From Ianthella basta (Eukaryota; Porifera; Demospongiae; Verongiida; Ianthellidae): a DNA stretch of 64,000 nucleotides. Below, one piece after another: positions 48,992 through 60,931 of the stretch. How positions within the stretch are numbered: position 1 is the first letter of the stretch; every line of letters begins with the position of its first letter. The notes beneath the pieces were generated by a model. The model saw only the letters and a program-made list of their open reading frames with translations, was not told the DNA's origin and ran no database searches. The position numbers and the translations under genes are program-made. The DNA is taken from positions 2,053,001-2,117,000 of the forward strand of contig OZ025875.1 in assembly GCA_964019415.1 (NCBI GenBank). The letters are read 5' to 3'.

Positions 48992-51900
48992 GCGGTTTGC
49001 AGAGAGTTATCAGTGTATTTCCGCTATGTCCTTCGCGAACTAGCGCCCTTTCAAAATAATGTTCCCGTTGACTTTTGGTTTTTACCGGACTTGATTGGCT
49101 GTCGTCCCACGTTCGAATTTAAACTGACAATCATCATTCTAGTTGTAGCAGTAACGTGGTTGCTGAGGGCATCGGGGGGCAGGCGTCGGGCGTCGTAGCT
49201 CGCCGAAGGCGAGCCACTCTGCTAGTCTAATATACAAAGCCGAAAGTGTCTGTGTGTTTGTTTTATTGTGCGCACGCGCGTTTCTTGGTCCGTCATAGTC
49301 AAACTCCCTGTGGCTGCTGGGGGCCCCGGGGGTGAGGTTATAGCGGGGTTGACGGCGCCCGTCTTGCGGTTAACTGGAAGAGAGTATCCTTCCATTTCCG
49401 CTTTTATCTTCGCGGACGACCGCCATTTTCTAATTATCGTTCCCATTGACTTCCGTTTTTACCTGACAGCTTAATACGCTGTCTTCCCACGTTCGAATTT
49501 AAACCGATAATCAGCAGCTTGAGCTGTAGCAGTAACACGGTAAGTTAATACGTCATAGTTTGTGTTGCTGTATGATCTTGTCTATTGCTGTAGCTAATGT
49601 TCCATTGCATGCATTCCACTGACACAGTAACTAAGATTTGTACTAATGGATTTCTGCGGCAAGAAGATCTGCCTTTCGTTTGTTGACAGAGGCACTGGCA
49701 AGAAGACTGTCCAGATTATATTCTACAAAGCTCGATTGTACTGCTGTACCTGGTCTATCTAGCCCTTGCCAATGACTGGAGTTGCTCGCGCATGGTAGCT
49801 ATAGCTTACCATCATATGTATCCCATCTGTTGTAAGCTATTAAATTACTTCAACCCGCAAGTTCCGTGCGCATAACAGGATTCATATCCTTTGAGCAAGC
49901 CAAATCCGTGTCTCTAAATTTTAAGCTGACATCATACAGCAATCGATGAATCTGATTGGCCAGGACAGGATCTTGTCCTGGACACAAGTCGCGCATTCAG
50001 CAATACCAGGCCCTTCTGCAAAGGGGTCTGGTGTGCGAGACTAGTACAAAATTGCTAATAATTGTACCCGAAACAATTCTTTTGTACAGGAAAATTATTA
50101 AAATGTATATTAATATAACTATACGTAAAAAGAAAGCAATAAGGTTCATGACAGCTAAATGGATAATAAATAAATTCAAAGAACAGTTTTATATCTATAA
50201 ATGTGCTAAATTACATTCTGGCATTTAATTACTAATCACATGCGATCATTCAAATTAATGTCAAAATTCAGTCAATCAGGCCAGACTCAAGTTGGCCTGT
50301 GGTTCCCATCACTGAGGCGCAATTGGTAAGCTGCACCCCCACCGACAGTCTCTGGATGAGGTAAGTGGTTGCTGCATGCCTCCATTCCCTGTGGTCTGGG
50401 TCATCCGGTGGCCCAGTTCTTTGAGGAGTGCCTTGGTGCATGGGGCAAATACTTTCTTTGGTTGTCTCCTCCACAACTGGGGGAAGAGGCGAGGGGTCCT
50501 GGCAGAGTAGGATGGAGCAGAAGTGTCCTGGCAGGTTTGAATAATGATACACAAAAGCTGAATATCGCTAAAATTTGAGCATTCTCATCAGACTTGAAAA
50601 GATCAGAAATGCTACTTGGGTGGGACTCCAGAGGCATGCCTGCCTTGTCCTTCACTGAGCTCATCTCAAGGCAGAATGGTCAGGGTGTGCCCCTGTTTGG
50701 AGGGTACTAGGAGAGTTAATGACTCAGATCCATCACTACCTTGTGTGGGTGAGCTGTTGAAAATGCTGTTCTAACCACAATGCATCAAGCACAGAATGTG
50801 TTGTTGATACATTTGCCCTTGCATGGGCTGTATACCATATTAATTTGGGTTTCCACATACTTAAAACCTCCAAAACTATCTAAATGCAAATTGTTTTCAG
50901 AAATTAATTATGAATTTGAAATGTTCATGCAGTAGGTGATGGAGTGCTTCAATATTTGAATAATGCTATTTGCCTTGATAAATGTAGCACTGCACTTTGT
51001 ATAATACACATCACTAATTCTTAACTGGAAGGTGCCATGCAATTAAGTTGTGCAAGTCATAATGTATGTACTAGTTTGTGCAGTTAAATGCATACAGGAA
51101 GTGCTTAGCATTTCCACTAGAAAGAAGACTTTCAGTGATTAAATTTCAATTGGAAGTTACATTAAATATGTTATTAGCTTCCCCCTTTGTGTATGTACCT
51201 AGGTTATCATGCAAAGTATGCAATAACTGTTGTATAGTTCATATAAATTAAAGTGCCTGTCATGTCTGTATCTCTCTCCGTTCAGCTGCTTCTGAATTGG
51301 TACCCTTTAACTGGATCCTGCTTCCTGGAAGTGTCCTCAATGACAGCATCACATTTACCCATCAGAACCCCAGTACTGGTGTCCAGTTCTATGAGCTGCA
51401 GCAGTCAGCTCCTAGTTCGAAAAACATAAGGTGTTTCAAAGGATTCAAATCAAATCCTATCAATCCTATCGTGTTGGACAACTTAGTGCCTGGTACCCAG
51501 TACATTTTCTCATTGAGGTCATGCACGAACAGAAATGATACTAATAAAACATGTTTCAACTGTGAATCAGGCAGTGATCAGCTCATCTTGTACACTGCTG
51601 ATGGTGAGGAGTTTATGAGCTCTCATTACTATGGTAAAGGCTAATGCTGGAATGAAGAGAATGAACATAATTTGCTTTCAGTTTCTTCTTCTTTCTTCCT
51701 CACTTCAGTACCCTTGATGCCTCAGAATGTCAGTGCCATCAGCGCTGGTTCTACCATTGTGTCAGTGACCTGGAAGGAGCCTGCTGTATTTTTCCGTGAG
51801 CACCTTATGCCACTGTTAATTGCATGCATTAGTAATCCTGAGTGAAATACACTAATGCAATGATATGCAGAACATTCTCAGTTGGTGACCAAAATTTCTT

Positions 51901-54900
51901 CCAACAGCATGTATCAGTGATTCCAGTGGCTAATCTCACTTTACCACAGCCTAAATGCTGTATGTAGTTGTCTGGAGCAAATTTGGCTAATGTTAAGTGC
52001 ATAGTTAGATAGCTCGGATGTGCAGGCAGCTAGGGATGGTAGTCAATAGAAATGTTGGCTTTGCTAATACCTTACTTAAGTTACTTACTTTAACAGGTAT
52101 ATACAATTTTTTAGTTTGAATAATCAATAAGATATGATTGTTTCTCCTAAATTATAGCAAAGTTTTATTACAATAAATTATTGTGTGAAATGTTGAATGA
52201 CTTTACACTGCTTGCTAAATTGCTCAAATTATGTTAAGGATGGTTTCTGTGTGTATTACAATTAGCGAATTTGGAAGACTAACTTTACTAGACTAAATTT
52301 ATGCAGTTCCAGTTGAGTAAATATATGAACCCAACAATAATAAATGACATCAAGGTGATTGGATGATTGGCCAACAGCCACAACAGTTATATGGCTACTT
52401 GTAGCGGGAAAGAAAGGATCTGTACGTGGCAGTTCAGTATAGGTGTGTCTAATAACCATGACACAATGCAAAGTAATGTGAAGGCTTTGGGTACAAAACC
52501 AGACTGTCCCAGAGCCAGACACAGACAGCTGGGACAGAGGAGACAAGGATAGCCTGGTTGGTGAAGACACAGACAGACAGCTTGATGATAGCTCAATCAA
52601 AGAATATGCAGACAAGGAAGTATTGGAGACAGATGCGTTAAGCAGGATTTTACCCAGGAATTTACTGTATGGACATTTTGTAACAATTATGTCATTGCTC
52701 GCTAAATTTGCTAAAATGAATACCCATAGATACCTGTTAAAATTGGTCACCTTGCAGACACATAGCTTCACCATCCCTCCTTGCCTGTACTATGCTCTGG
52801 CAATTTTGCACCAGACGGCTACATTGTGTATGACATGTATGTAGCTAAAATTTGAGTTTGCTCAATAGCATCACCACCATTTCTGAATAGAGTAAATAAT
52901 ATGTATTCTGCACTGTTTGTTAGCTGATAGTTTCTCTTATAGCTCAGAACAACAGCCTGACCACTTATGAGGTGCAGTACCGAGGAGTAGCCACTCCTAA
53001 TAATGTGAGTGGAGCTTTCTTTGAAGCAGTCACTGAACCTGCTGGGATGATGTTGTCCTATGACATTCTTGGTCTGATGGCCTACTCTACCTACAATGTG
53101 TCTGTGAGAGCAACAAACCAGTATGGAGTGGGAAACTTTAGTGAGGAAGTGACTGTGCGGACAGAGGAGGGAGCTCGAGGTTGGTTACAAGCTTTCTATT
53201 GTACAAGTAAAGTCTAGTCCTGCCTCAAACATGCAATAATAAACTGAGAGATATGGTATGCATTTGTCTAACCAACTGATGTGTGAGCCTGTGTACAGAA
53301 TGCAGATCTCGAGCATCCTGAATGCAATTTCATGCCAGTAGCCAATTCCTTACAATGGCTATGACTACATTCTGTGAATGTGTTGTAGTGATCATGCAGC
53401 ACTCATATCTCATTCACTACTCCTCTTTACCAAGATGGCTGTCCTGAACTGCCTGACTCACCCTGTGGTAATGTTGGTCCAGTGACTTGGCCTCAGACTG
53501 AGATAGGCCAGGTAGCCTCAGTCCAATGCCAGTGTGGGTTAGATGACCCACTGATCCAGCAACTGACTGGCACTCGGAGGTGTGGGGAGAGGTATGAAAC
53601 TGGTGCAGTGTGGGAGGATCCACAATGTGAGAGCTGCAGTTTCAGCAAGACAAGGAGAATGCTTTGTGCACTTGCTGAGGTTGGTTGATTCATTGGACAG
53701 GTGGTTATGAGACAGATTAGAGATATACATTGGCTATGGACATCTCATGTGCATGTTACCGGATTCCGATTCGGCCATTTTCTTGGTCTATCCGTGCATA
53801 TGATGCCACTCTCTATAGATTGATAACCCAGCCCAGCTGGCCGCCATTCTGGTGAATATAACTGGTTCTGGTAGTGATGAGATTGAGAGTGCAGATGTCT
53901 CCCTTATTGTGGGGCTGCTGGAAATTATCACACAATCCACTGAAGACCTACAACAGGAGGATGTGAGTGGCTAAATCCTCTGATGGCTAGTCAATGTCAT
54001 TCTTCACTATTGTTGCTGTTGGTTGTATTCTGCATGTTGTAGGTTCAGATGGATGTCCTCTTGATTGTGAGCAATGTTCAGCAAGTGCCTCCTGACCAGC
54101 TGGCAGCCAGTCAGGAAGAGACAGATTCATCAAACAGGTTTGTGCATGCTCTTGCAAGGGTAAATACCTTAACCAGCTGACAGTGAGGGTAACTGCTTGT
54201 TTATTGTCATTTTGGTGCACTTACAGAATTTTAAGGATTGTGGATGACGTACTGAATGTTGTTGAGGTGGCTCCTGAAAAACCTTTTGAGTTTGCTGCTC
54301 CATACTTTGGTGTTCGAGTTGAGGAGCCTCCTGAAAATCTAGATGATGAGAAACTCTTTGTCCCTGATTTAGGAGCCTTGTTGAGCAAAGTAATGACCAG
54401 TACTGCAGCAAGCATGCAGATGGAAGATATGCCAGAAGTGCCATCTGCTGCAATTTCTCTCTTGTCGACTCTTCTGAGAGGTGACAATGGAACAAGACGA
54501 CTTGTATCAACATCAGTGTTTGTACGTGATTCTCTGTTTCAAGAATGGACAAGTATGACAATGGGCAACTGCACCAGAGAGATTGTTGGAAGCATTGTAG
54601 TTGATATATCTTTGCGGTCAGGTGGAAAAGTAATTCCAATTGCTAAACCTCCAAACAGCAATGTAGTGCGGCCACGCTTCACTAAAACAATGGTAAGCAG
54701 TTACAAATGAGAACATGAGAATTACAATACTGCAGACTGTGTGTTCTAGCACTGCTTGTGGTCTCTTCTCACATTCAGCTTGCAAGAGAGGAAGGAAGCA
54801 ACACAAGCTGCCAATTTTGGAACTTCACTGCTGATGGTGAACTACTCAGATCCATGCATAGGAATTGCTCACTCAGCCTGTTTATGACAGTGTGCATTAA

Positions 54901-57900
54901 CTGTATAGGTATAGTGCATTCCGATTCCTCAACTATATGTGCATATCTTCCTATAATGCAGGTGGTTCTGGTGCATGGGACAGCAGTAACTGCAGAGTGC
55001 TCAATGAAACTGCAGAGGAAGTGGAGTGTGGCTGCGATCATCTCACTCACTTTGCCATTCTGCTAGTGAGTGACCGACAACTTCCATAAAATAATGCCAG
55101 CAGTACACTTCTTACCATGAATGGTGTAATGGGCTGTTCTTGCATGCCATCCTCAGTGTGCATAGTCTTATATATAGCAACTTTCCCATTACCAGGCTGT
55201 TCTTCTTTCCTGTTACCATGCAAGTATTCCGCTTGCCTCACAGTGTCCTTCCTTTCCATTTCTCATCGGTAGGACATCACCCCTGACTCACCAACAATGT
55301 CTACTCCAGCTAGTACTGCCCTTGAAGGAGTGTCTTACATTGGCACTGTACTCTCCATCATTGGCCTCATCATTGTTATCATCACCTATCTTGGAGAGGA
55401 GTGAGTTATGTGTTACTAGAGCATGTAATATATGCAACTAATTGCTGGGGTATGAAGCCATTCTTCTGTGCAAATGTCCATGCGTAAGTACATACGTATG
55501 TGGGCACACCCTGTGGTGATGGAAGCAGGAAGTAATTATTCAGTGTGTTGCTAGATGCAACCAATTGCTGGTGTATGTGAAAGCCATTCTTAACATGTGT
55601 ACAGATGCCTATACATGTCAGTACATAATTATATATGTGGTTGCCCCTGTTGTAATGAAAGCAGGAAGTAATTATTAGGAGACAGCATACCGTGTAAGCT
55701 CTGATTTTCGTGGGACTGTATTTTTACAAATTCGGTGAGACCGTTGGCATTTGCAAAAATGTATACTGGTGAATATTTCGTGCTTTACAGTTCCAGTACT
55801 TAAATACATTGCAAATAACACCAATATAAAGGAAAAATGATAGAATAGTGATTCATTACCATGTCTGGACATTGATAAAGGGGGATTTCTTGAGCGTTAA
55901 ACATGTGGTACATTTTTTTACCAAAAGGCAAAATGTTTCGGCCCTAAAAGGGCCTTCTTCAGTTGCACAAGAGTACAAAACAGAACATGTAGGAAAAAAG
56001 GCAACAGCAGAATAAATAGGGGGTGGCAAGTGCACAAGTGACAGGACCTGATGTGTAAGAATAAAATTAATAAAATAATTTGATGCCAATGCCATGAACT
56101 CAGGCCCCGGTTTGTCGCTGAACCCTTGCTGGGCTGCCTCAAGGTCGCCTTCCCACCCCCCACCCCCCCCCCCCCCTCCACAATAGTGACAGGCACTGAT
56201 GGCGTCATGACTACAATTTCAATTTATTGACATTAAATTGCATACATTTTTACAATACAATTACAATACATTTTTATAGCTAAGCTGAAGCAACACGCTT
56301 AGTCTCAACCATAGGGCAATGGTGCAGGCATTATACCTTATTTCTTTATAATCCTGGAGCTCAAAGTGTGGGCTAGCACCTAATTGTTCCGCACTAATCC
56401 AGTGAGAAACAGCATCCGGAAGCCAACCGTGCAGTATTTAAAAAATGATGAAGTAACTCAAAACAATTCTGTCTGAATTGAAATTTGCTTCCACATGCAC
56501 AGACACATGCAATAGGGGAAATGGTGATGAGCATGAATGAAACTTTTAATTACCACAAACGGTTGAGTTTACCTTTCTAGAAGTTGTTTTTATACCAATT
56601 AAGTCAATGAGTTCCACGTTACTATTTCCTGCACCTGCTCACACCTCACAATGAAATGTAACAAATGAACCTTATTTGAATGCAGTGTACTGTGATCATT
56701 TGCTGAAAGTTGATTGACTGTCACATATTATAACACACTATAAAAAGTACAGAAACTAGAAGCAATGAAAGTTTTCTGTAATAATAGTAAGGTTGTAGGG
56801 ATGGAATAAAAATGACAGAAACAAGTATTACCAAATGCTGCTACACTGTGACGCATTAGCAATGGTCCTTACATGCAGGAATGCAGCACCATCCTTGAAT
56901 GTAGGGACCATTGTTAGTGCTTCGCTGTGCAGCAGGATTTACTCGTTTCTGTGATTTTATGCCATTCTACATCCTTACTATCATTGTAGAAATTTTTATT
57001 GTTTCTAGTTTCTGTACATTTTACAGTGTGTAGCTAGCTAGCTAGCTCAGTTGTAGCTAGACAGCTACTAACCTACAACACGACCATAGGACATTGGTGT
57101 AAGTGTTGGACCTTTTTTCTGTAATCTTGGAGCTTAAGGTGTGGTGTAGCTCCTAGGTTCTGCAGTAGCCTACTGAAAAGACTGCAGAAACGGTATCTAT
57201 AAAAGCTATATACATAACTGTGCAGTATAAGTACAATGGTGGGGAAATGCACAATTAACTGTGACTTTCCTTCAAACAGAATGCAAGCTATCTTTGGCCA
57301 AGGCCAGCTACATACTCACGTCCAAACAGACATACGACAATATTGCTAGAGTATCGAGCTAACTAAACTTTCTAGCCTATTTTATGGACTACACTTCTAT
57401 ATCTGGCATCCATCCAACACACTGTAATAGCCAAAATTCAAAGTATCTCCTGTTTCATCTTCACGACTGCTCACACAATAGCAGTTTTGAGCAAGCTGTA
57501 TGTGTTCCCCACCATTCCAGCGGTCCTGTAGCTAGTTAAATTCATTTGGAATTGATAAGATTTCAGTTATTGTATACATTCATTTGAATGGCTGGCAAAA
57601 TGGTATTTATTTATTTATGTATTGTTTATGCTAGTTGTTCCAATTGTTTCTGGTATCTTCTGCATAGATGTGAGCCTAATAGATTAAAAATGTGCATGGA
57701 TGTTATTTGTAATAGTGTGCAAGAAAGCTGTTTGATATCATCTCTACCTTCATACTTGTTTGCTCCATTCACAATCAGGAGCTTGAAAGAGGTTGTCCAT
57801 GTAAAGCTGTTACTCAACCTCTGTTTTGCTCTGTTGGGGTTGTATGTCACCTTCATCATCAGCACTGTCTCAACTGGTGTACCTGTGCTCTGTGGAGTGG

Positions 57901-59188
57901 TCTCTGCTCTCATGCACTACTTCTTCCTGGCTGTGTTCTACTGGATGGCAGCAGAAGCCATTCATTTACACAGGAAGTTGGTGACTGTGTTCAAACCAGA
58001 CATCACCAGCTACGTCACCATTGCCATGGCAATATGCTGGGGTAGGTTGGTGCATGGGAAGAGGGAGAGTAACGCAATAACTTGCATTTTCTTTGTATCG
58101 TATTGCCTTCATGTGCAATCCTACCTTCTACAGTGGTTCCAGCTTTCATTGTGGTGTTCTCCTTGGCTCCATACTACCACAATTACATTCATTCAAGATT
58201 GTAAGGAGCTTGACAGAATACTGCACTGTAATGCCTATGTTCAGTGTTCTTAAAGTTGGTGTTTTCTCTCTCTACAAATTGCAGCTGTCGTGTGTATGGA
58301 TATTCCTTCTATATTGGTCTGCTCATACCATTTGGTGTCATCTACACCATGAATTGGGTCATATTCATCCTCATTTTTGCCAGTCTGCTGTGTAGGCCCA
58401 ATGTTAAGAAGGAGACCAGCAACAGTGAAAACCTTCACAAATTGAAGGAGAACTTCATGATAGCCCTGGGACTGTCCCTTCTGTTTGGAATGGGCTGGGC
58501 CATTGGTCTGCTAGCCACCAGTGATCTTCCTGATGCAGTGCGCTACCCTGCTGAGTGGGTCTTCACCCTGACTACTGCCTTCCTGGGTGTATACCTGTTC
58601 ATACTCTATGTTGTGAGGTCTCCAGAAGCACGTAAACTTTGGAAGAGGTGGCTTCTCTGCCAGTGCAAGAGGGCTACTCATGGTGTGTCTAGATCTAGTA
58701 TCAACAGTCCCAGGTCTCGCTTTGGAACAATGACTTCTGCCATTACGTCCTTGTGGGGAACTTTGAAACGTGGCACACCGAGGAAGGCTGGCAAAAACAC
58801 TGACACTCTGACACACAACACAACTGCTGAAAAAGCTAATCTACACTCTTTCTCTAGTCCTACTGGAAGATTGCTAGACATTGCCTCCCCTTGTGTTGAG
58901 CAATCTTCTGTGATGGAGAATATCTCTGCCAGAGCCGCATCCCCCTATTTGCCACCAGTGGAGGTTGAGTTAACGTTGGTCCGTAGATTGAACCCAGGCG
59001 CACCATCCAACAACGAGGAACCGGTAAAAGTTGACATTGATACTGAATTCATCACTGAAACCAGGAGTTTCCATGACAACTCATCTTTGTTGGGCTTTAA
59101 TGCTCTCTCTGCTCAGCAAGACCCAGTTCCAACTGGCACAGATGGAGATTGCTACACAGTCCAGAACAAGGAGACTGAAGGGCTCTGA
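41289..59188 (+). CDS. Copy D: adhesion G-protein-coupled receptor (FN3 x4-HormR-GAIN-GPS-7TM)
   Basis: Predicted surface receptor, 17 exons, 1,261 codons, frame open throughout. Exons: 41289-41319, 41388-41417, 43225-43548, 45177-45461, 51286-51603, 51709-51795, 52943-53179, 53435-53679, 53819-53962, 54043-54137, 54227-54692, 54779-54836, 54962-55065, 55273-55400, 57779-58041, 58134-58200, 58285-59188. Residues: signal peptide 1-20 (MDLLLLNYIAGLLCSFQVAV), FN3 21-128, 129-223, 224-329 and 330-437, hormone-receptor-like domain 438-519, GAIN 520-773, GPS to 808 ([11 protein letters not shown]), then seven helices and a tail ending KETEGL. Compared with copy A it has two extra N-terminal FN3 domains and no Ig or EGF; the latter were deleted (see 53220-53260), yet FN3 and HormR exons still join in phase 1. 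The acceptor of the second FN3 exon is weak (45165 is an alternative start), and a dead A-type first exon lies at 47421. An A-like transcript starting there is an alternative model. Confidence 0.8.
42237..42420 (+). mobile_element. Helitron-like 5' end fragment
   Basis: Starts TCAAATATATAAAGCTGACC after an A and continues with CTGTCTGTCTGTCTGTGTGT, CACTTCTTGCGCCATTGGCG and TCAAACTCACTGTGGTTGC, the shared start of this family. It then diverges, and no 3' hairpin was found. Confidence 0.4.
42767..43166 (+). mobile_element. Non-autonomous Helitron-like element
   Basis: Starts TCTCTCTATATATAAATCTG after an A, carries the CTGTCTGTCTGT tract and the family body (GGGTCAGGTTTTTGTGGGGTTGAC), and ends with a decayed hairpin (AAGCTCGCC / GGCAGGCTT) followed by CTCTGCTAT. 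It lies directly before the first FN3 exon of gene D. Confidence 0.55.
43860..44095. repeat. Degenerate minisatellites: GATGTCAC repeats then CTAGAGTGCT repeats
   Basis: First, GATGTCAC/GTGACATCACT units (43872-43915). Then about five units of roughly 35 bases built on ACTCAGCTAGAGTGCT(C/T)A and ACACA(A/C)CAGAC. They lie in an intron of gene D. No coding sense. Confidence 0.65.
44166..44464. repeat. Degenerate minisatellite, 17-18 bp unit
   Basis: About 15 imperfect units of the form GTGGAGTGAGACAGCGC, with GC-rich ends. The unit length drifts between 16 and 20. Found only here in the window. Confidence 0.75.
44944..45102 (-). CDS. Small 52-codon frame, unidentified, possible first exon
   Basis: On the minus strand the ATG at 45102 opens MAGEGSTILALSEKSVGATE and the frame closes at 44944, ending RRRLKHT. 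The composition is protein-like and mixed, unlike the low-complexity frames nearby. No family is recognised. It lies in an intron of gene D directly before the second FN3 exon, in sequence without a paralogue in the window. It could be a complete small protein, the first exon of a transposed gene, or chance. Confidence 0.25.
   Translation of the reverse strand: MAGEGSTILALSEKSVGATEKAWIKMFEGVEKGTLVDIQSKTGISRRRLKHT
45534..45927 (+). mobile_element. Non-autonomous Helitron-like element
   Basis: Begins near TTTTATACAAAGCTGACTGTG, with a CTGTCTGTCTGT tract and the family body, and ends with the hairpin AAGCTCGCC GAAGG TGGGCTT followed by CTCTGCTAG and T. It lies about 75 bases after an FN3 exon of gene D. 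Confidence 0.6.
46225..48850. repeat. Second copy of the gene A upstream region inside gene D
   Basis: Colinear with about 3270-7310: tandem-unit fragment, AAACTAGCTGGTATGCACC block, CA tract (46949-47047), TTTTAGCACTCAATCA block, promoter, both signal-peptide exons and the following intron. The insertions at 4301-5057 and 5566-6156 are absent here. Together with 49540-53230 it shows that an entire A-type 5' half was placed into the middle of gene D. Confidence 0.85.
47279..47563 (+). pseudogene. Dead copy of the A-type promoter and signal-peptide exons inside gene D
   Basis: TATAAAA is kept at about 47281-47287, and an ATG at 47421 opens MGLLLLINIIA as in gene A. The donor after GCAG|GTAAG has become GCAAATGAG, so the first exon cannot splice there. 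The second exon (from about 47536) still has its acceptor and its GTAG|GTAAGC donor. Reading on without splicing reaches a stop at FKWQ followed by TAG (near 47562). The exon is therefore probably inactive, although the TATA box could still start a transcript. Confidence 0.7.
48860..49225 (+). mobile_element. Non-autonomous Helitron-like element, complete ends
   Basis: Starts TCTAATATATAAAGCCGAAAG after an A and ends with a perfect 7-bp hairpin (GCTCGCC GAA GGCGAGC), then CACTCTG and CTAG before a T. TC at the 5' end, a hairpin followed by CTRR at the 3' end and A/T flanks are the Helitron signature. A long (TG)n tract (48882-48987) occupies the position of the CTGT tract of its relatives. 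No RepHel protein is encoded. Confidence 0.7.
49226..49538 (+). mobile_element. Second Helitron-like copy, head-to-tail with the first, 3' truncated
   Basis: Begins TCTAATATACAAAGCCGAAAG immediately after the CTAG of the previous element, so the two are directly abutted. The body matches through TTCCCACGTTCGAATTTAAAC and CAGTAACACGG, but the terminal hairpin is missing. At 49539 the sequence returns to the gene A duplicate (GTAAGTTAA, compare 8646). Confidence 0.65.
53220..53260. other. Deletion scar: Ig, EGF and furin-site exons removed from gene D
   Basis: Up to CATGCAATAATAAA the sequence follows the intron after the second split FN3 domain of copy A (to about 12373). From CTGAGAGATATGGTATGC it follows the very end of the exon before HormR (from about 14691). 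The joint removes the equivalent of about 2.3 kb of copy A, carrying three Ig exons, the EGF exon and the furin module. The overlap at the joint is at most one or two bases. Confidence 0.85.
55931..55962 (-). ncRNA. Hammerhead-like motif (copy 4, decayed)
   Basis: On the minus strand: CTGAAGA, a perfect stem II (GGCCC TTTTA GGGCC) and GAAACATT. Stem III would be ACAT instead of a palindrome, consistent with a CpG loss from ACGT. It lies in the TM1-TM2 intron of gene D, in an insertion (about 55850-56270) absent from copy B. A different stem II from copies 1-3 marks a separate subfamily. Confidence 0.5.
56785..56985. mobile_element. Hairpin MITE, third copy
   Basis: Orthologous in position to 30037-30224: GTAGGGATGGAATAAAAATGACAG at the left, with a complementary ATTTTATGCCATTCTACATC at the right. 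Confidence 0.6.
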
Positions 59189-60027
59189 CACTATTCCATT
59201 GTAACTGCACCTATACTGTATATCCTCAGTGTGACATAGAATGCACTATGCTAAACAGCACCATGCAACACGTACAGCTAGGCTGTAGTGTCATGTAGTG
59301 ATATTTTCAGTATATACATACAGTGATTCCTGTATAGCCTTAAGGTGTGTGCTTGTAGTTTGTAGTCCTTGGCCAGTGGATGCCAAATGATTGGTGATTC
59401 GAATGTGTGAACCTTCAACTGAATACAACAGTGACTGGAACACAGTGGTGGCAGAACATGATTGGGCTTGGTGTGTGGGGGGGGGGGGGGGGTCTGCTGA
59501 GTCAAAGCCACCCTTGCTGCAGCGTAAGGGCTTGTTAGAAGCTGCTCAGCAAAGTTTGGCTTCTGATCATTGATAACAATTTCTGTATAAGGCAATTGTA
59601 AATAATTAGTGTATTATTGTGACCAAGTACGTACATGTGTCAGTGCTCACTTTGTTCACTGCTATACTTGGAACACCTGCTATGGCAAATCTGCAGTATA
59701 ATATAGTTCCAGCTATATTGCACCAACTCACGCACACATTATTGGTCACATATATAATTACATATGTACGACACCCACACTCACTCACATACGTAAGAGC
59801 ACATTCATACATACAAATGAGGGCTTCTCAGCTGGCTCAGGCACGAGAATGTGTAGTATTAATGCAGTGAGCTACCAATCGGAAGTTGAACTGAAGCAGA
59901 TATTACACATGGCAGATGCCTTGCAGGCAGTGATGGGACAAACATTGTGTAGTACTAGTTGAGGGAAGAGAACATGTGTAGATATACAATGCACTTTTGC
60001 TGTGTGATATCCCATCCAAGTCCTCAG
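59189..60027. repeat. Spacer between D and E, homologous to 32532-33118
   Basis: No gene was recognised. It contains a run of G (59477-59492) and at 59818-59850 the GAGGGCTTCTCAGCTGGCTC leader seen at the left of the insertion at 28463. Confidence 0.65.
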
Positions 60028-60639
60028 TTCCCTCTGCTCCAACTGAATTGCTGGTGGTAGATGTTAGCTCCAGAGGGTTCACTCTTGAGTGGATCCCTCC
60101 CAGTACTCCAAATGGAATCATTGACTTTTACCAAGTGTCACCGTTTCCAGCCAACAACCTAGACCTGCCTACACCATTGAACCCCATCAATGTTAGTAGT
60201 ACATCGTACACCTTCATTGGCCTGGCACCTTTCACTGGGTATTCAGTCCAAACTGAATGTTACAACATTGGGAGTGAGAGAGTTAATGTATCCAGTCATT
60301 GAGGGCCGAGTGCCACACAAAATTTAGATGAATGAACTGCCTGTTCCAAATATTACAAGGGAGGCTATCCAGTGGGTGTTCATGGGAAATGGAGGTGCTG
60401 TCAACCTCTCCTGCACTAGTACCCTCAAGTACACCTTCTCTGATGACTGCCTCAACCTCACTGTGAACAACACAGTGGGCAGTGATGCTGGCCTGTACCG
60501 GGTAACAATCACAACTGAAGGTGGAGTAGGAATGAGTGCAGTTGGAATATCAGTCAGTGGAGGTGAGTTGTGAGATGAGATGGTGTGTGTGAGTAATATG
60601 TATGTTTGTGTGTGCACTCTATCATAGCACAAATTGTGT

Positions 60640-60931
<292 letters not shown>

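Noticed and set aside
59818..59890. tRNA-like or SINE head (GGCTTCTCAGCTGGCTCAGG)
   Set aside because: It resembles an A box, but no convincing B box or cloverleaf follows. It recurs only at 28469 as a leader of the hammerhead insertion.
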